Part shown: positions 1 to 11,104 of the stretch, in pieces
How the letters are laid out: every line of letters begins with the position of its first letter
How positions within the stretch are numbered: position 1 is the stretch's first letter
Source: Psococerastis gibbosa
Taxonomy: Eukaryota; Arthropoda; Insecta; Psocodea; Psocidae
Length of the DNA stretch: 64,000 bases
NCBI GenBank assembly: GCA_963971405.1
Contig: OZ020487.1
Location: 31,233,371-31,297,370 of the forward strand
Direction: 5' to 3'
Notes under the pieces: model-generated
The model's input: only the letters and a program-made list of their open reading frames with translations
The model's database searches: none
What the model was told of the DNA's origin: nothing
Made by a program: the position numbers and the translations under genes

Positions 1-2
1 TA

Positions 3-3000
3 TGCACTGATACAGCTTATGTTGTTGAGGATAAGGATTTGTTTTTACCATGTGATGCAATTTTGTCGCGTCAATTCATGGCAATTAACGAGGTATATCT
101 CACGGGAAGAAATGACAAGGTAGTGTGTAAGGGCCAAACTTTCCCCTTACACTTAATTGACGGCAGAACTGTTCAAGTTTCGAAGCAAGTCAATTTTATT
201 GATGCCAGTCCTGTGGGTAGTTGGACCCTTCCTGGTCAAGCCTTATCGTTCGTTGACGTGAAATTGAGTAAGCCTTTGAGTGGGGATCACGTTTTATTAT
301 CTATGAATGGTCTGAAGAATAATATAATACCGATTGAGGCGGTGTACAAGGTTGGGGGAAATAGGGCCAAAGTGGCGGTTCTTAATACGAATACTGTAGA
401 GGTGAGTTTAGATCGGCATACAGTGTTAGGCTCGTTTGTACCGTTTGATTTAAATTTAGTAACCGAAGTATTAGAGGGTGACCGGTTTTGTAACACGGAG
501 GGCCAACAATTAATAAAAGAAATAATGAGTACGGATTTTGACGAAGAGTTACAGTTAGAGGGGGAATATGACTTTAGAAAATCTCAGCCAAAAGATACGC
601 ATTTACCGAGGGACCAACGGGTTTTAAATGGACTGGATTTGAGTGGAGTTGACAAACAGGCAGTGGGACCTATTCGGGAGTTAGTCAAGGAGTTTTCGGA
701 TATCTTTATTTTGGAGGGGGAACCACTGTCCTGTTACAATAAGGAGAAAATTCACGTCCCTTTGAAAGACAATATTCCGGTGCGTTTACGGCCACACCCG
801 GTACCTGATAAGTTAAGGTCGTTATTTGATAAAGAACTGGATGATTTAAAAAAGGAAGGAATTGTGGAAGAGGCGGATTCGCCTTATTGCAGTCCGAGTT
901 TTCTTTTGGTTAAAAAGAAGGACGGCAAGGTTTCTACACGCGTCGTATGTGATTACAGGCGCCTAAATGAAAAGATTTGCGACATAAGCCATAGAATACC
1001 GTTGGTTTCTCAAATTTTGGGAGACATGGCAGGCAGCAAGGTATTCAGTGTATGCGATTTATCTCGGGCCTTCAATCAGCTAGATCTAGATGAAAAAAGT
1101 AGGGACGTTCTAGCATTTTCAACCCACCGGGGGCAATATAGATGGAAAAGACTTAGCTTCGGTTCAAAAATTGCGCCTATTTTATTCCAAAGGGTGATAG
1201 ATAAAGTTCTGCTGAGTAAAGGGGGGCATTACTCAATACCATATTTGGATGACATAATTTGCCACGGGGTTACGCATGAGCAGCATCTCACCAGGCTGCG
1301 CGTTTTGTTTGAATGTTTACGCGACGCAAATTTGAAATTAAAGAGTGAGAAAGTTTGGTTGGCTCGGAAATCAGTGAATTATCTCTCGTTCGAAGTGTCA
1401 GAAGACGGCGTTCGTCCGTCAAAATCTAAAGTGGAAAAAGTTTTGAAAATTCCTGTCCCGAAAAAGTTGAAGGACGTCAAGGCTTTCTGTGGGGCCTTGA
1501 TGTATTACAAGGCTCATTTGCCGAACCTTTCCCTTATTCTGTTACCGTTATTTAATTTAAGTAAAAAGAACGTTTCTTTTTTATGGTCTCAACAGTGTCA
1601 AGAGGCTTTTGATAAGGCGAAAGCTTTGCTTGCGGAAAGGACGCTTTTGTCCTATTTGCGTGAGGACAGTAAGCCTATTTTGACGATTGACAGTTCTAAG
1701 GTCGGCTGCTCAGTAGTTCTGTCGCAAATCCAAGATGGCGTAGAGGTGCCAATTTCGTTCGCATCAAAGAAATTTACCGAAGCACATCGTGCTTTGCCTA
1801 GCCATAGGCTTGAGTTGCAGGGCCTGATTTTTGCTGTGAATACGTTTCGTAACACATTGCTTTTGCGGCCTTTTCTTATTCGAACTGATGCCATAGCTCT
1901 GACTTACCTAAAGTCTGCGAGAAAGTTGACCCCGGTTTTGCAGCGGTATGCAATTTTACTGGATGAGTATGACTTTGAAATTTCTCACCTGAAGGGAACT
2001 TCGAATAGGATGTGTGATTTTTTATCACGTATTGATTTTGAAAGTGAGCCACCTCTTTATGAACATGAGTTGAAAAGCTCAAAAGAAGAAAATTTTAAGG
2101 AGTGGCGCCAGAGGGTAGGGCTTCCAGATGTTGGGCCACCTGTAGCCATCAGAGTAGGCGTTTCGAGACAGACTAATAAGTCATGCCTTATGCCTGAACA
2201 TGGGGTTGTCAAGGCAGCGAAGAAGTGTAAAGCAGTGAAATTTTCTTCGGACATTCAGGTCAGACTGTTTCCCGATAAGGAAAAAAGGGTCAAGGCCTCA
2301 ACCCCTACGGCATTACGGGAAGGCAACGTTTCACAGGTTCTCCATTTACAAAAAGTTGTCAACCCTTTCCTTATTGAAACCTATTTCAATATAGAGACTC
2401 TCCGACAGGAGCAACAGAAAGATTTTAAGTGTGGGCAGATTTTGAAAAGTGTCGGTTTCAGAGAAGGAAAGTTGGCAAAATATTCCTTAAATGATAATGG
2501 CATTTTATGTGTGATTTCAAGCAAAGACGAGCTACTGCCCTGGGTGCCGAGTAGCTTAGTTCCTGGTTTTGTCAAACAGTTTCATAATTCGGTATTAAGG
2601 GGGCATATGGGTTATTATAAGACCCTTCGCGCGTTGCGGAAAATAGTTTGGTTCAGCAATTTTTATCATGGGGTAGCAAAAATTATCCGGAGTTGTGATA
2701 TATGTCAGAGAAGTAAGATCCAGAATAAGCCGGTGAAAGCGCCAATGACCTTATATGACATTCCCTCGAAACCCATGGAACGGGTCCACATTGACCACTT
2801 AACGGTTGATGGGAGACCGGGTAGTCCTTTGCTTTTCAAATACGCGTTAATTCTTGTGTGTGCATTCTCAAAGTTCACACGAATTATTCCCTGCAAATCA
2901 TTGGAGGCCAGTGAAGTTGTGCAGGCCTTGCTGAAGGAAGTTATTCCTAAGCTGGGCTGCCCTAGCAGCCTGGTAGCAGATAACGGCACTGCTTTCACTG

Positions 3001-3653
3001 CGACATTAATGGGGGAGGTTTGTGACAAACTGGGCATAGATAAGCGACACATCACTGCCTACCATAAGCAAAGTAATGGCCAGGCAGAATCTTTTGTGAA
3101 AATTACCCGGGAAGTAATGAAAACCTATGTAGCTGCCTATCCCGGTATACCATGGTATGACCTGTCCCATTTTGTCGAACTGGCGATAAACTCCTCGCAT
3201 TCTGTGAGTACGGACAAGACACCGTTCGAGATCATGTTTGGCAGAGATGCTCTGTTGTCGGGAGAACAGGTATTAAAACTGTCAAAAAGATATGCAGATG
3301 ACCCTAGTCCGGCTCAACACGATTTGAATGTATTTGCAGAGGTATGGAGAACAGTGGGGCAAAATTTAGCCAACCACTCTTTGAAGGTGAAACAGGCATT
3401 TGACAGGAAAGTACATATGCCTCCCCTTAAGGTCGGACAAAAGGTTTTTTTAAAAGACGAGACCTTGGTCTCAAATATGGAAAAGTTAAATAAACCTCGG
3501 TTTATGGGGCCATACACATGTGAAGAAATTACAGGGGCCAATATAAAAATTAGGTGCCAGGAGACGGGCAAAATACAGAAAACTCATGTGTCACGTCTGA
3601 AGTGGTCGGCATCCGAGTCGGGACATGAGTACAATTTGAGACGACGTAGTTAA
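3..3653 (+). CDS. pol: Ty3/gypsy retrotransposon Pol polyprotein (5' end outside window)
   Basis: The frame is already open at base 3 and runs about 1,216 codons to a TAA, so the protease and any Gag lie upstream of the window. Domains in order: reverse transcriptase with the FSVCDLSRAF catalytic Asp and the YLDD box near base 1250; RNase H with TIDSS, LELQG and RTDA acidic residues (about 1680-1890); integrase with an HHCC zinc finger ending CDIC (about 2580-2705), then the D,D,E core (HIDHL, ADNGTAF, NGQAESF); and a C-terminal GPY/F module (RFMGPYTCEEI) near 3510. This order (RT-RNase H-integrase, GPY/F end) is that of Ty3/gypsy elements. It would copy the element RNA into DNA and insert it. 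The frame is uninterrupted, so the insertion is probably young. Codon 39 is not a real start. Confidence 0.95.
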   Translation, partial: CTDTAYVVEDKDLFLPCDAILSRQFMAINEVYLTGRNDKVVCKGQTFPLHLIDGRTVQVSKQVNFIDASPVGSWTLPGQALSFVDVKLSKPLSGDHVLLSMNGLKNNIIPIEAVYKVGGNRAKVAVLNTNTVEVSLDRHTVLGSFVPFDLNLVTEVLEGDRFCNTEGQQLIKEIMSTDFDEELQLEGEYDFRKSQPKDTHLPRDQRVLNGLDLSGVDKQAVGPIRELVKEFSDIFILEGEPLSCYNKEKIHVPLKDNIPVRLRPHPVPDKLRSLFDKELDDLKKEGIVEEADSPYCSPSFLLVKKKDGKVSTRVVCDYRRLNEKICDISHRIPLVSQILGDMAGSKVFSVCDLSRAFNQLDLDEKSRDVLAFSTHRGQYRWKRLSFGSKIAPILFQRVIDKVLLSKGGHYSIPYLDDIICHGVTHEQHLTRLRVLFECLRDANLKLKSEKVWLARKSVNYLSFEVSEDGVRPSKSKVEKVLKIPVPKKLKDVKAFCGALMYYKAHLPNLSLILLPLFNLSKKNVSFLWSQQCQEAFDKAKALLAERTLLSYLREDSKPILTIDSSKVGCSVVLSQIQDGVEVPISFASKKFTEAHRALPSHRLELQGLIFAVNTFRNTLLLRPFLIRTDAIALTYLKSARKLTPVLQRYAILLDEYDFEISHLKGTSNRMCDFLSRIDFESEPPLYEHELKSSKEENFKEWRQRVGLPDVGPPVAIRVGVSRQTNKSCLMPEHGVVKAAKKCKAVKFSSDIQVRLFPDKEKRVKASTPTALREGNVSQVLHLQKVVNPFLIETYFNIETLRQEQQKDFKCGQILKSVGFREGKLAKYSLNDNGILCVISSKDELLPWVPSSLVPGFVKQFHNSVLRGHMGYYKTLRALRKIVWFSNFYHGVAKIIRSCDICQRSKIQNKPVKAPMTLYDIPSKPMERVHIDHLTVDGRPGSPLLFKYALILVCAFSKFTRIIPCKSLEASEVVQALLKEVIPKLGCPSSLVADNGTAFTATLMGEVCDKLGIDKRHITAYHKQSNGQAESFVKITREVMKTYVAAYPGIPWYDLSHFVELAINSSHSVSTDKTPFEIMFGRDALLSGEQVLKLSKRYADDPSPAQHDLNVFAEVWRTVGQNLANHSLKVKQAFDRKVHMPPLKVGQKVFLKDETLVSNMEKLNKPRFMGPYTCEEITGANIKIRCQETGKIQKTHVSRLKWSASESGHEYNLRRRS

Positions 3654-3988
3654 TTTCTCCCTGTTCCTTCATGCACTTAATTTTTTTATTTTCGGCTGTT
3701 GTGATGTTCCCACAGTGGTTTTGGGCCTTTCGGTGTTTAGGATAGTGGGTTTCCTGGTTTTTCATTTTTTTTTTCTCTCCGCACATGCATGGATGTATAG
3801 GATATAGTATATATTTAGTGAATTTATATACTTGTATTTATAATGTTTTTTTTGTTGTTGTGTTACAGTATTTGTGTTTTTTTTAAAGATGGTTAAATAT
3901 TGTGGAGGGCACATATCCCGGTATACCAACGACTGGTAAAATTTTTTTTTCTTTTCTTCTTTCCTTGGAGATCTTTTATATTAATATG

Positions 3989-4001
3989 TTTTTTTTTTTA
4001 G
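3989..4001 (+). promoter_or_regulatory. Probable 3' splice site for a subgenomic env-like mRNA
   Basis: A run of eleven T residues is followed by AG at 4000-4001, and the env-like frame opens directly after it. Env of insect errantiviruses is known to be made from a spliced RNA, and this position between pol and the env-like frame fits that model. A second, similar acceptor (TTTTCTCTGTGTAG) ends near 4854 and is also followed by ATCC, so either could be used. This is inferred from sequence pattern only. Confidence 0.45.
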
Positions 4002-4642
4002 ATCCTGTATTTTACTGTTTATTGCCTATGTGAAGTCAGGATTGCCCGAGGATCTAGCGAGGCCGGCGGATGGAGTTCTGTTTCTTCGGAAGGGAGAAAT
4101 CATCGACTTCACACAGTCGTGGGTATTGGTGTATACTCACGACTTTAGGCACATTCAGCAACGTCACGAAGAGTTGCTAATTAATTTAGAAACGCTCTCA
4201 ATGTCTCCGATCCCTTTTCTCAAGATGTTCAACTATTACGGAAACAAATAGGGTCACAACTTGAACAAGAGAGGGTAGCTAGGCACCTGACATGGCTTTC
4301 TTGGTCACATTGGTCGAGTATGGGGCTTATTTCAAGTGGTTTTATAATTATGTTGGTATTATTCGTTTCCTATAGGTTAGTAACTCGACGCAGGGAGTCA
4401 AAGAAGGGGGCAGTCGCCCTTAGAAGGGAAGTTGCTCAAGATCCGGAGGCTCTGCCAATGCTGAAGGTTTGCTCTCCAGTTATTCATGCCAATGATGCCA
4501 ATCCTACGCTCCCAAGGGACTTTTGGTCCCACCACCACTGCCACTCTCACCTCCGCCAATAAGGCATCATTATGAGTCACCGCGCTTGCTGAAACGGCCC
4601 CGGGCCAAGTCGGTCAGTGAGCTGGATGTATTTTTTTTATGA
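4002..4642 (+). pseudogene. Env-like third gene of the Ty3 element, broken by frameshifts
   Basis: Downstream of pol an open stretch begins at the splice acceptor with a hydrophobic segment and continues to a stop at 4251. A second open stretch (4320-4562) in another frame carries a strong hydrophobic segment followed at once by a basic RRRESKK patch, as expected for a membrane anchor and cytoplasmic tail. A proline-rich basic tail seems to continue in the third frame to a stop at 4642. So at least two frame changes separate recognisable pieces. Position after pol, an N-terminal hydrophobic segment and a C-terminal anchor all match the envelope gene of errantivirus-like elements, but no fusion peptide or cleavage site could be identified. 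It may be non-functional or contain sequencing indels. Confidence 0.5.
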
Positions 4643-5264
4643 CGTATCGTTTTAATTTTTTATATGTGGCTCCCTTTGGTTTTGTTTGAATGTGGTGATT
4701 TGTCATACTTTTGAAAATGGTTAAGCAGTAATACAGTACATTGTTTATTGTTATACAAGGTTTATTGTTCATGTTTGTTTATTGTTTAAAATGTTTATAA
4801 ACATTTTTTTTTTTTTTGTACAAGTAATTAATAGGAATCTTTTCTCTGTGTAGATCCCATGGTGTGCAACAGCGAGGCCAGGGTCACTTTCTTCCAGAGG
4901 ATGAGAAGGGACACCGACTTAGTCGTTTGAAGGGGTCGTCTCAGTCTCAGTTCAGAAACTCATGCGTTATAATAGAGGTCTTTTGAGATACTGCATTGGT
5001 GCCGCTGGATATCTCCGTAGGACTCCGCAGAGTCATCACTCTCCAAGCAGATTCAGAGAGCTCAGGTGTTACCAGAAGCTGTGAAGTTATTGGGAGTAGT
5101 GTATCATCACAGCGCCGCTTTCGTGTCAAGGCGTCATGTTTCTGGAGAAGTTGAACAGTGACATGCATGGCGACGTGGACGCATTTCTGACGAGACTGCA
5201 TCTTCACTCTGGGCTGTAGACGCCTAGACGAGCCTAGACGAGTCCAGATTTGAAGCTGATATCA
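4643..5264. other. Non-coding 3' region of the Ty3 element
   Basis: T-rich stretches (4795-4815) and a second pyrimidine tract with AG near 4854 are followed by GC-richer sequence without a convincing frame. A short direct repeat of CCTAGACGAG occurs at about 5222-5241. No gene is seen. Confidence 0.4.
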
Positions 5265-5340
5265 CCCTTCCCTACAAAGACAATATTTTCCTTTCCCTTC
5301 AAAGACAATGTTTCCCTTTCCCTTCGAAGACAATGTCCCC
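5265..5340 (+). repeat. Three-copy 23-27 base tandem repeat
   Basis: Three imperfect units of the form CTTTCCCTTCAAAGACAATG lie end to end (5265-5290, 5291-5313, 5314-5340). They sit between the env-like region and the putative LTR. Pyrimidine-rich tandem units in this place could be a leader or packaging repeat, but nothing proves this. Confidence 0.7.
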
Positions 5341-5604
5341 TTCGTGCTGTGTCGTCTTCCCAGTGACCCGTGAAAATCGCAGGACTTTATTTTTGCACAC
5401 CGGTGGTGTAGTTGCCGTATTGTTGTTGTTTTTTGTTGTTGTTTTTCTTGTTCATAAGGTTTTTTTGAGTTATTGCCTTAGGGTGGTAGTTGTAGTTGCT
5501 CTCTCTGGTAGATTGGGTTTATTGTTTTATTTTTCTACGAAATGGTAGATGTTGTGGGTTGTTTAGGCTTCCAGCCTAACCAACCCCTTTTAAAAATGGT
5601 TAGA

Positions 5605-5989
5605 TGTTGTGCTGACAATTGTCCTATATGGCATAATAATGATTCACTTTGAACAGCTAGGTCCAGAGGTAGTACACGTGTGTACCATGTGTACCTATGG
5701 CCTGCTGTCATCAATGTGCGTCATTATTAGCCAATCAGAACGCTTGTTACATGTCTTTTAGACTACTGATGGGTAGGCTCCCTAAATTGATAAAAGACAT
5801 GTAACGGCGATTGAGAGGACAATGCGCAGACAATTGGCAGACAGTTCGAAGACAGTAGCTGAAAGTACGAAGAGAGAGCAGCTGCTATAATGATATTAGG
5901 GTAAGTGTCTTATATTATATATATTAATTATTTATTCATTTAAGTCTAGTTAATATAAGCCTCCTATATGGTGAAGTAGAACCATAACA
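5605..5989 (+). repeat. Probable 3' long terminal repeat of the Ty3 element
   Basis: The segment starts TGTTGTGCTG and ends CATAACA, giving TGTT...AACA inverted ends. It contains a CCAAT box (near 5731), a TATA-like GATAAAAGA (near 5779) and a consensus splice donor GGGTAAGTG near 5899. The matching donor in the 5' LTR could be used for the spliced RNA. The left boundary is uncertain: ATGGTAGATGTTGTG occurs a first time about 57 bases upstream. The polypurine tract is weak, and the 5' LTR lies outside the window, so the boundaries cannot be checked by comparison. Confidence 0.4.
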
Positions 5990-6232
5990 ATGGCGTCATG
6001 GAATATGTTAAGTACAAACATTTTAATAGATTGTTTATAAAACAGTTTTCATCCATTATACAGATCGGTGAAGGTCGATCTTCGGATCTCCTGCTATTAT
6101 TAGGTTTTATTAAAAATAATAAGTGTACGAAGAAAACAAATACAAATAAAATTTCAAAAAACAAATGCAAACAAATTTCAAAAATTTGGCGCATACGTTT
6201 CAATAGAAGAAAAGTGTCAATAGTTGAAAAAA

Positions 6233-6321
6233 CATGTGGAAACACCGCCTTCAATGAAAAAATGAAGTGTCCTTCAATTTCATATTTCTCATTGACGATT
6301 GACGTATGTGGAAACCCCGCC
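6233..6321. mobile_element. Fragment of a GGCGG-ended hairpin MITE
   Basis: Two closely spaced copies of ATGTGGAAAC(A/C)CCGCC (ending at about 6249 and 6321) match the right end of the palindromic elements at 33327, 48900 and 54669. TGACGATTGACGTATGTGG also resembles their subterminal sequence. No clear left end is visible, so this is a rearranged or partial copy. Confidence 0.4.
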
Positions 6322-6504
6322 TTATACACCAGCACACGGGAGGCTTCAAATTGGATTTAATATGGCGGATGAAAATACCTGTGTTATAAAGAGTCCTATA
6401 CAATGAGCTAAGTAACAATAGAAACCATTGGCAACCCGGCAAATGGTAAACCCTTTGAACGACCGTTAATATGGAGCTAGACCGAGTCATTACTCATTAC
6501 CACT

Positions 6505-6816
6505 GCTGCAGCCTGGTATTAAAAATGTAAACACACAAATTTTGAATAGCGCTTTCCATTACAAAATTATCTTGTTTACATTTTTAATACCAGCAGCCTG
6601 ATCGAGGCGATTATAATACCGGTATTTATTTAATCCCCTGGTATTAAAAATGTAAACAAGATAATTTTTTAATGGAAAGTGCTATTCAAAATTTGTTTGT
6701 ACACAGTTATAATCCTAGGGTATTTATTTAACCCCGGTATTATAATCGCCTCGATCAGGCTGCAGGGGATTAAATAAATACCGGTATTATAATCGCCATG
6801 ATCAGGCTACTGCACT
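6505..6816. mobile_element. Nested inverted-repeat (foldback) element
   Basis: A block beginning CCTGGTATTAAAAATG (6512-6591) recurs in inverted orientation from about 6637. The flanking motif GCCTGATCGAGGCGATTATA (near 6596) recurs inverted at about 6741 and again, with one change, at about 6790. The segment is thus built of two interleaved inverted repeats and could form a cruciform. There is no coding capacity. It is most likely a foldback-type or doubly inserted MITE. Confidence 0.6.
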
Positions 6817-7302
6817 TGATTATTTTTCGCATGCATGTGTTGCAATTTATACATGTGGCGGCTTCCACTGAGTTATAATTCAAAAGTAGGCTGCAGCAAG
6901 TTTCAATATCGGAGGCAGTCTTAAGAAAATAATTGGACGGATTTTCTAAATAACAATTCTTGTTTCAGCATTCTATACACAGTCACCAAAGAGGATGAGA
7001 GGCATTAGTGGAGTTCGTCCTCAGCGAATAGACCTACTTCATGAGCAGTTTGCGTAACGGTTCGGACAGGTTGTGGCGCTGCTGCCGGGACGAGTGGAAG
7101 ATTCCTGACGAAAAAACAGCTGCCGGCAAGGCCAATGACTCAGTCAGTTATGCAGTCGTGCAGCTGCCAAATACGTTTACTCTACAATGTAAGTTAAACG
7201 ATTTTTTTTCTGCTCAGAAATATGAGTCAAGGTTGAATTTACGAAAAAAGCTTATCTTGAGGCTTTTGCAACAAATATCCCTGAAAACGTTGCCACCATA
7301 AT

Positions 7303-7546
7303 TGAGGAGCAAACTTTCAAAACGGCACTAATACATGTTCGTTCAGGAAACACGAAAAACTAAATTATTTCGGCTTTATTGTAACGGGAATATAAGATTT
7401 TAACCCTGCAGACGACTGGGTTAAATTTTGTTTGTTTTTGTTTTGATTAGCAATCCTGATTCAACTCATCTTCAAGATGGAAAATCGATGATAAAATCAA
7501 TTTTTACTTTTTATGGATTTGTGACGTTTTGACAGCTTGCTCCTCA
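7303..7546 (+). mobile_element. Short TIR element with TGAGGAGCAAAC ends, copy 1
   Basis: The left end TGAGGAGCAAACTTTC and the right end GCTTGCTCCTCA are inverted copies. The interior is non-coding (244 bases). The same interior occurs in opposite orientation at 15017-15267. Size, inverted ends and lack of a gene fit a MITE. The target duplication is TA-like in copy 2 but ambiguous here, because AATT flanks both ends. Confidence 0.7.
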
Positions 7547-8009
7547 ATTGGACACCCTCATTGCGATTTTCTTTGCACAAAGTCGAATTTCTCATGAAAT
7601 ATCTAACGTAAGGCCATAAATGAGAGATTTAATGAATATTTGTGTCCCTCACTTTATAAGATTGTAGAGGAATTTTTCTAGTTTCTAACTTCTCAAGCTC
7701 TACGCTCAACATTTCTTGTGAAATTTCACTTTTTAAATAAATATTGCTTATGAAACCAAACATGGTTATAAGAGATAAGAAATTCGACGCTCCCATATCG
7801 GAATTTCGGAGTTCTTGCAATACATTTGTTTGATCAATATCAGTCACAAAACCGTAGGGAACATAATAACAGTCGTTTACTGCGTCATTGAGTGACAAAT
7901 ACTAGAAGTCTTTTCAGTGGCATTAGGCGCGTTGAATGGTCGCCTACAGAGATATCCTTTTTATAGTTTCTACACAGCCTGTGATGGAGCAGCAGTCTTC
8001 ACTTCCAGC
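7547..8009. other. Unassigned non-coding stretch
   Basis: AT-rich sequence separates the TIR element from duplication unit A. A minus-strand frame of 89 codons (7629-7898) has no recognisable motif. Nothing further can be supported. Confidence 0.3.
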
Positions 8010-10711
8010 GTCGCGTTGTCATCGCCTCCAGGGACCTCCCACCAGCACTAGCAGATGACGGAACACGAGCCGGACACCCGCCGCCGCCCCCTCCTAACCA
8101 TTTCTCTTGTGTTACCCGCACCTCGTAGACGACGCGATGGCTCACGCACATGAACTGCTCTTATACCTTCCAGTCAATGGCCCGGACAATACGGCACCTA
8201 TTTGTTTCCGTCCGTCATTATTGCAAATAGGTAGTTGGAAAACCAAAGAGTTAACTTCAGAAGATTTCTGGCGTATGGCGTGAAACCTACCGCAGCCGGG
8301 GGCTTGGTTTTTCCTCTGGTTTTCCAACTGCCCATTTGCTACAATGACAAAATATAGGTCGCGAATTCTTGGTGCCGAATCGTCCGTATGTACTAGACTT
8401 AACAGCATGGTGGCAGGCCATTACACAGCTATCTTCCTGCACGTAAGCCATGACGGCTTTCTCGAAGGTATTTAATTATTATTGGTTATTTTCTATATGT
8501 TAGTGTTCCCGGCATGCATCATTACTTTGTACTATTGTTACCGCACTCCTATTCATGCCCAGTTATTTTACCATACCGAAATATTCTTAATGGGAACCAC
8601 AAAACTAGATAACCAATCAAATCATTCCAATCATGGGAGTTGACCGTTATTTCCCTATGAAATCCTATTCGAAACAAGTCCTATACCTGATTTTTTTCAA
8701 GTTTTTATATGTTTTTTCTCACGCAAGCCAGAAATAATACAGTAGGTAACCCAACTTCACTATTTAGTAAATTTCACAATAACTAAGCCACTAGTTTCGA
8801 ACAGTATTTGTAGAAATGCGCTAATTGAGAGAAATTTACAGCCCATATTTGATTGCCTCATACAATACTATATAAGATATAATAATAAAATATATTTATA
8901 TAAGAAATTTGAATGTGAGATAGGAATCAATTGTATTTCGAACACGAGTTAACAGTATTCACGCGCCGGCCTTGTGTCTAGTCTGGAACACTAAATAGAA
9001 TTTTTGGTAGAAGGACCCAAAACACCTTGTTTAGTAGGAAGCTTGGAATGGGAATGTTGGAAGGTCCTATTCGGCATGCCTTACACTGTCTATGTTGTTA
9101 TGCGTCAAAACATATGTTACGCCTCTTCAGTATTCTTTAGGCTACAGCAGATTTGAAGGTTGCGCTCACTTTCTCGATTTTCTGGATCTTCTGTGCCAAT
9201 AGCTACTGTCTATTTTTGATAAGGTTCGATAGCTTCATTACCGATTCGGTACATCGGTAGCTGTTGCGTACAGTTTTGCACTGTATGCTATGCCAGGCAA
9301 GGTCGTCTTCTTAAAGGGCTGTGGCTTCTTTAGACTTGTTTTCTAAGAGATTGCTTCGCAAAATGAGTAACAGCTAGCCTCCAAGTTCTTCAAAAGCCAG
9401 TTTAATTTTAGTTTGTAATATGACGAGGTGTTTGGAGTGGATTATTGCGATAAGTCAGTCAAGTGTAAGAGTTGTATTGCGGATAAACTATTGCAGCTGA
9501 GTACAGGAAATATACCCAGAAAAAGACCGACTGAAGAACGACGAAAGTCTGCTGTCCTAGCATGATCTGCCATGGTTATTAAGTACCTTTGTTAAGTTTT
9601 CTTCTGTTCATCAATTCCTTCTTATACATTACCATACATCTATCTGGTTATCACTGCCCATAAGATTCTTCACCTACGCGCTATATCACTTCACTTCACA
9701 GGAACCGGGATAACTAATGGTGTTTCTTAATTGTAGTTTTTTTTTCTTCAAATAATATTCATTCATTCACTATATTCACTATTCACTATATCAATTCATC
9801 ATGCTTTCACTTACGGTAAAGAGCAAGTTTTCCATTCAATATTAGGCCCGTAACATCACACTTCACATTTCACATCTCCGACTAAGAAGAGGTATACCAT
9901 ATTTCTTGATTCTAGAATCTGTATCTTCTTATTAAATGCCAAGTGACCCAGGAATATTGTATTTTTTTATCTCCTTCTCCCGTCCTGCGTTGTCAATCCC
10001 CCATAGTTATTCACATTCAGATGTGTTCAGATTTTCAATAGCAGTGCTAGATTAACATTGTAAGCCACGCTAGGGCAACTGGATGGGAGCCTAAAGTGAT
10101 TGGAATTTGTAAGATCCGTAACTTCGACTGTATGGTTGGATGCCTTCGGGCAGCTGGGTGTCTTGAGCGTCTTGTGAAGTGGGAAGAAAGAAGAGGAGAT
10201 GAAGAAAATACATAGTGAAGTGCGTGTCGTAGGCTTAAATTAGGCATTTGGTGAAGTGAAGTGAATGTGATTTGTAGGGTTCAGACACCTAGCTGCTTGA
10301 CGTCCGTCCATGCATCGATCATTGCATTATATACCTCTCCAAGCAGTGGCACCCACATAAAGTTCTTAACCCAGGTATGCGCTCCAGGCGTATTCTGAGC
10401 ACTGAAGTCTATACTTGTCTTGCCCCTATCGGTGGCCCGCTATGCAACTCAACACTTAATTGGCAGTCCTTATATCCACTGTTGTGCTGCCCAATGACCA
10501 TGGCACCGGTCAGTCCACTGGTGTTTAGGTAAAATCCAATATGAATCTTCAGTCACTCACTCCATTCCAAACCAAACTTGAACAGAGGTAGTTGCTTGGG
10601 TTCTGAGACGAATATTGTCCGATAACCATGTGAATGCATGCATATGATTGTCTTCTATTCGTCGCTGATAACTAGAGCTTAACGTTTGGGGATCTTTGAC
10701 GTTGCCATAGC

Positions 10712-10930
10712 TCAGGTTGTGAAGATTCCTTTTCTGGAAAACACATTGTAAGAAACTTCTCTGCGCCTAAGGAGATTGATCTGGAACCGGTGTACATCGG
10801 GGGCTGCATCGCAAGAATGCCACCGCTGTATTACGTCGTTACAGAGCTGAATCTTATCATCAATAGTACAATAGCTCGTAAGGGCTATTAGATTGAGCAA
10901 GTTAAGAATTAAGAGCGTAGCTTTTAAAAC
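10712..10930 (-). pseudogene. Possible chemoreceptor (gustatory-receptor-like) exon relic, unit A
   Basis: A minus-strand frame carries a hydrophobic stretch, then charged residues, then FQINLLRRREVSYNVF and GIFTT before a stop. This pattern (transmembrane segment, loop, 'FQ..LL...V.(F/Y)...G.F') resembles the C-terminal half of arthropod gustatory receptors just before the last conserved exon. Unit B keeps the same block with conservative changes (VHQF, REIS) but has a frameshift. Unit C keeps ENVFSNRGIFVTRRL. The paralogous conservation suggests a former coding exon. The family assignment is an inference from a short motif. No TYxxxxxQF signature was found. Confidence 0.3.
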
Positions 10931-11104
10931 TGTTGAAGCCTAAGGGCGCTGGTTAGACGTAGAATATGCGATTGACACAGACAATTTGGATCGTATGGGG
11001 CATGGTGTGGGATCTGTTAGGATTTCCCTGTTAAGTTTCCTAACAATCCGAGTGCTTTAAGGTCCCGATAGCTCATAGGGCACGCAATGGCGGTGGTACT
11101 TGTA

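Noticed and set aside
5998-6360. Overlapping 120- and 123-codon frames on opposite strands
   Set aside because: AT-rich, low-complexity Lys/Asn/Phe content, mirror-image openness and a MITE fragment inside; not coding.
7041-7301. Open frame of 86 codons followed by a TGTAAGTT splice-donor-like sequence
   Set aside because: No recognised motif, no paralogue in the window, and the upstream TTTCAG acceptor leads into a different frame that stops early. It could be a unique exon but is not supported.
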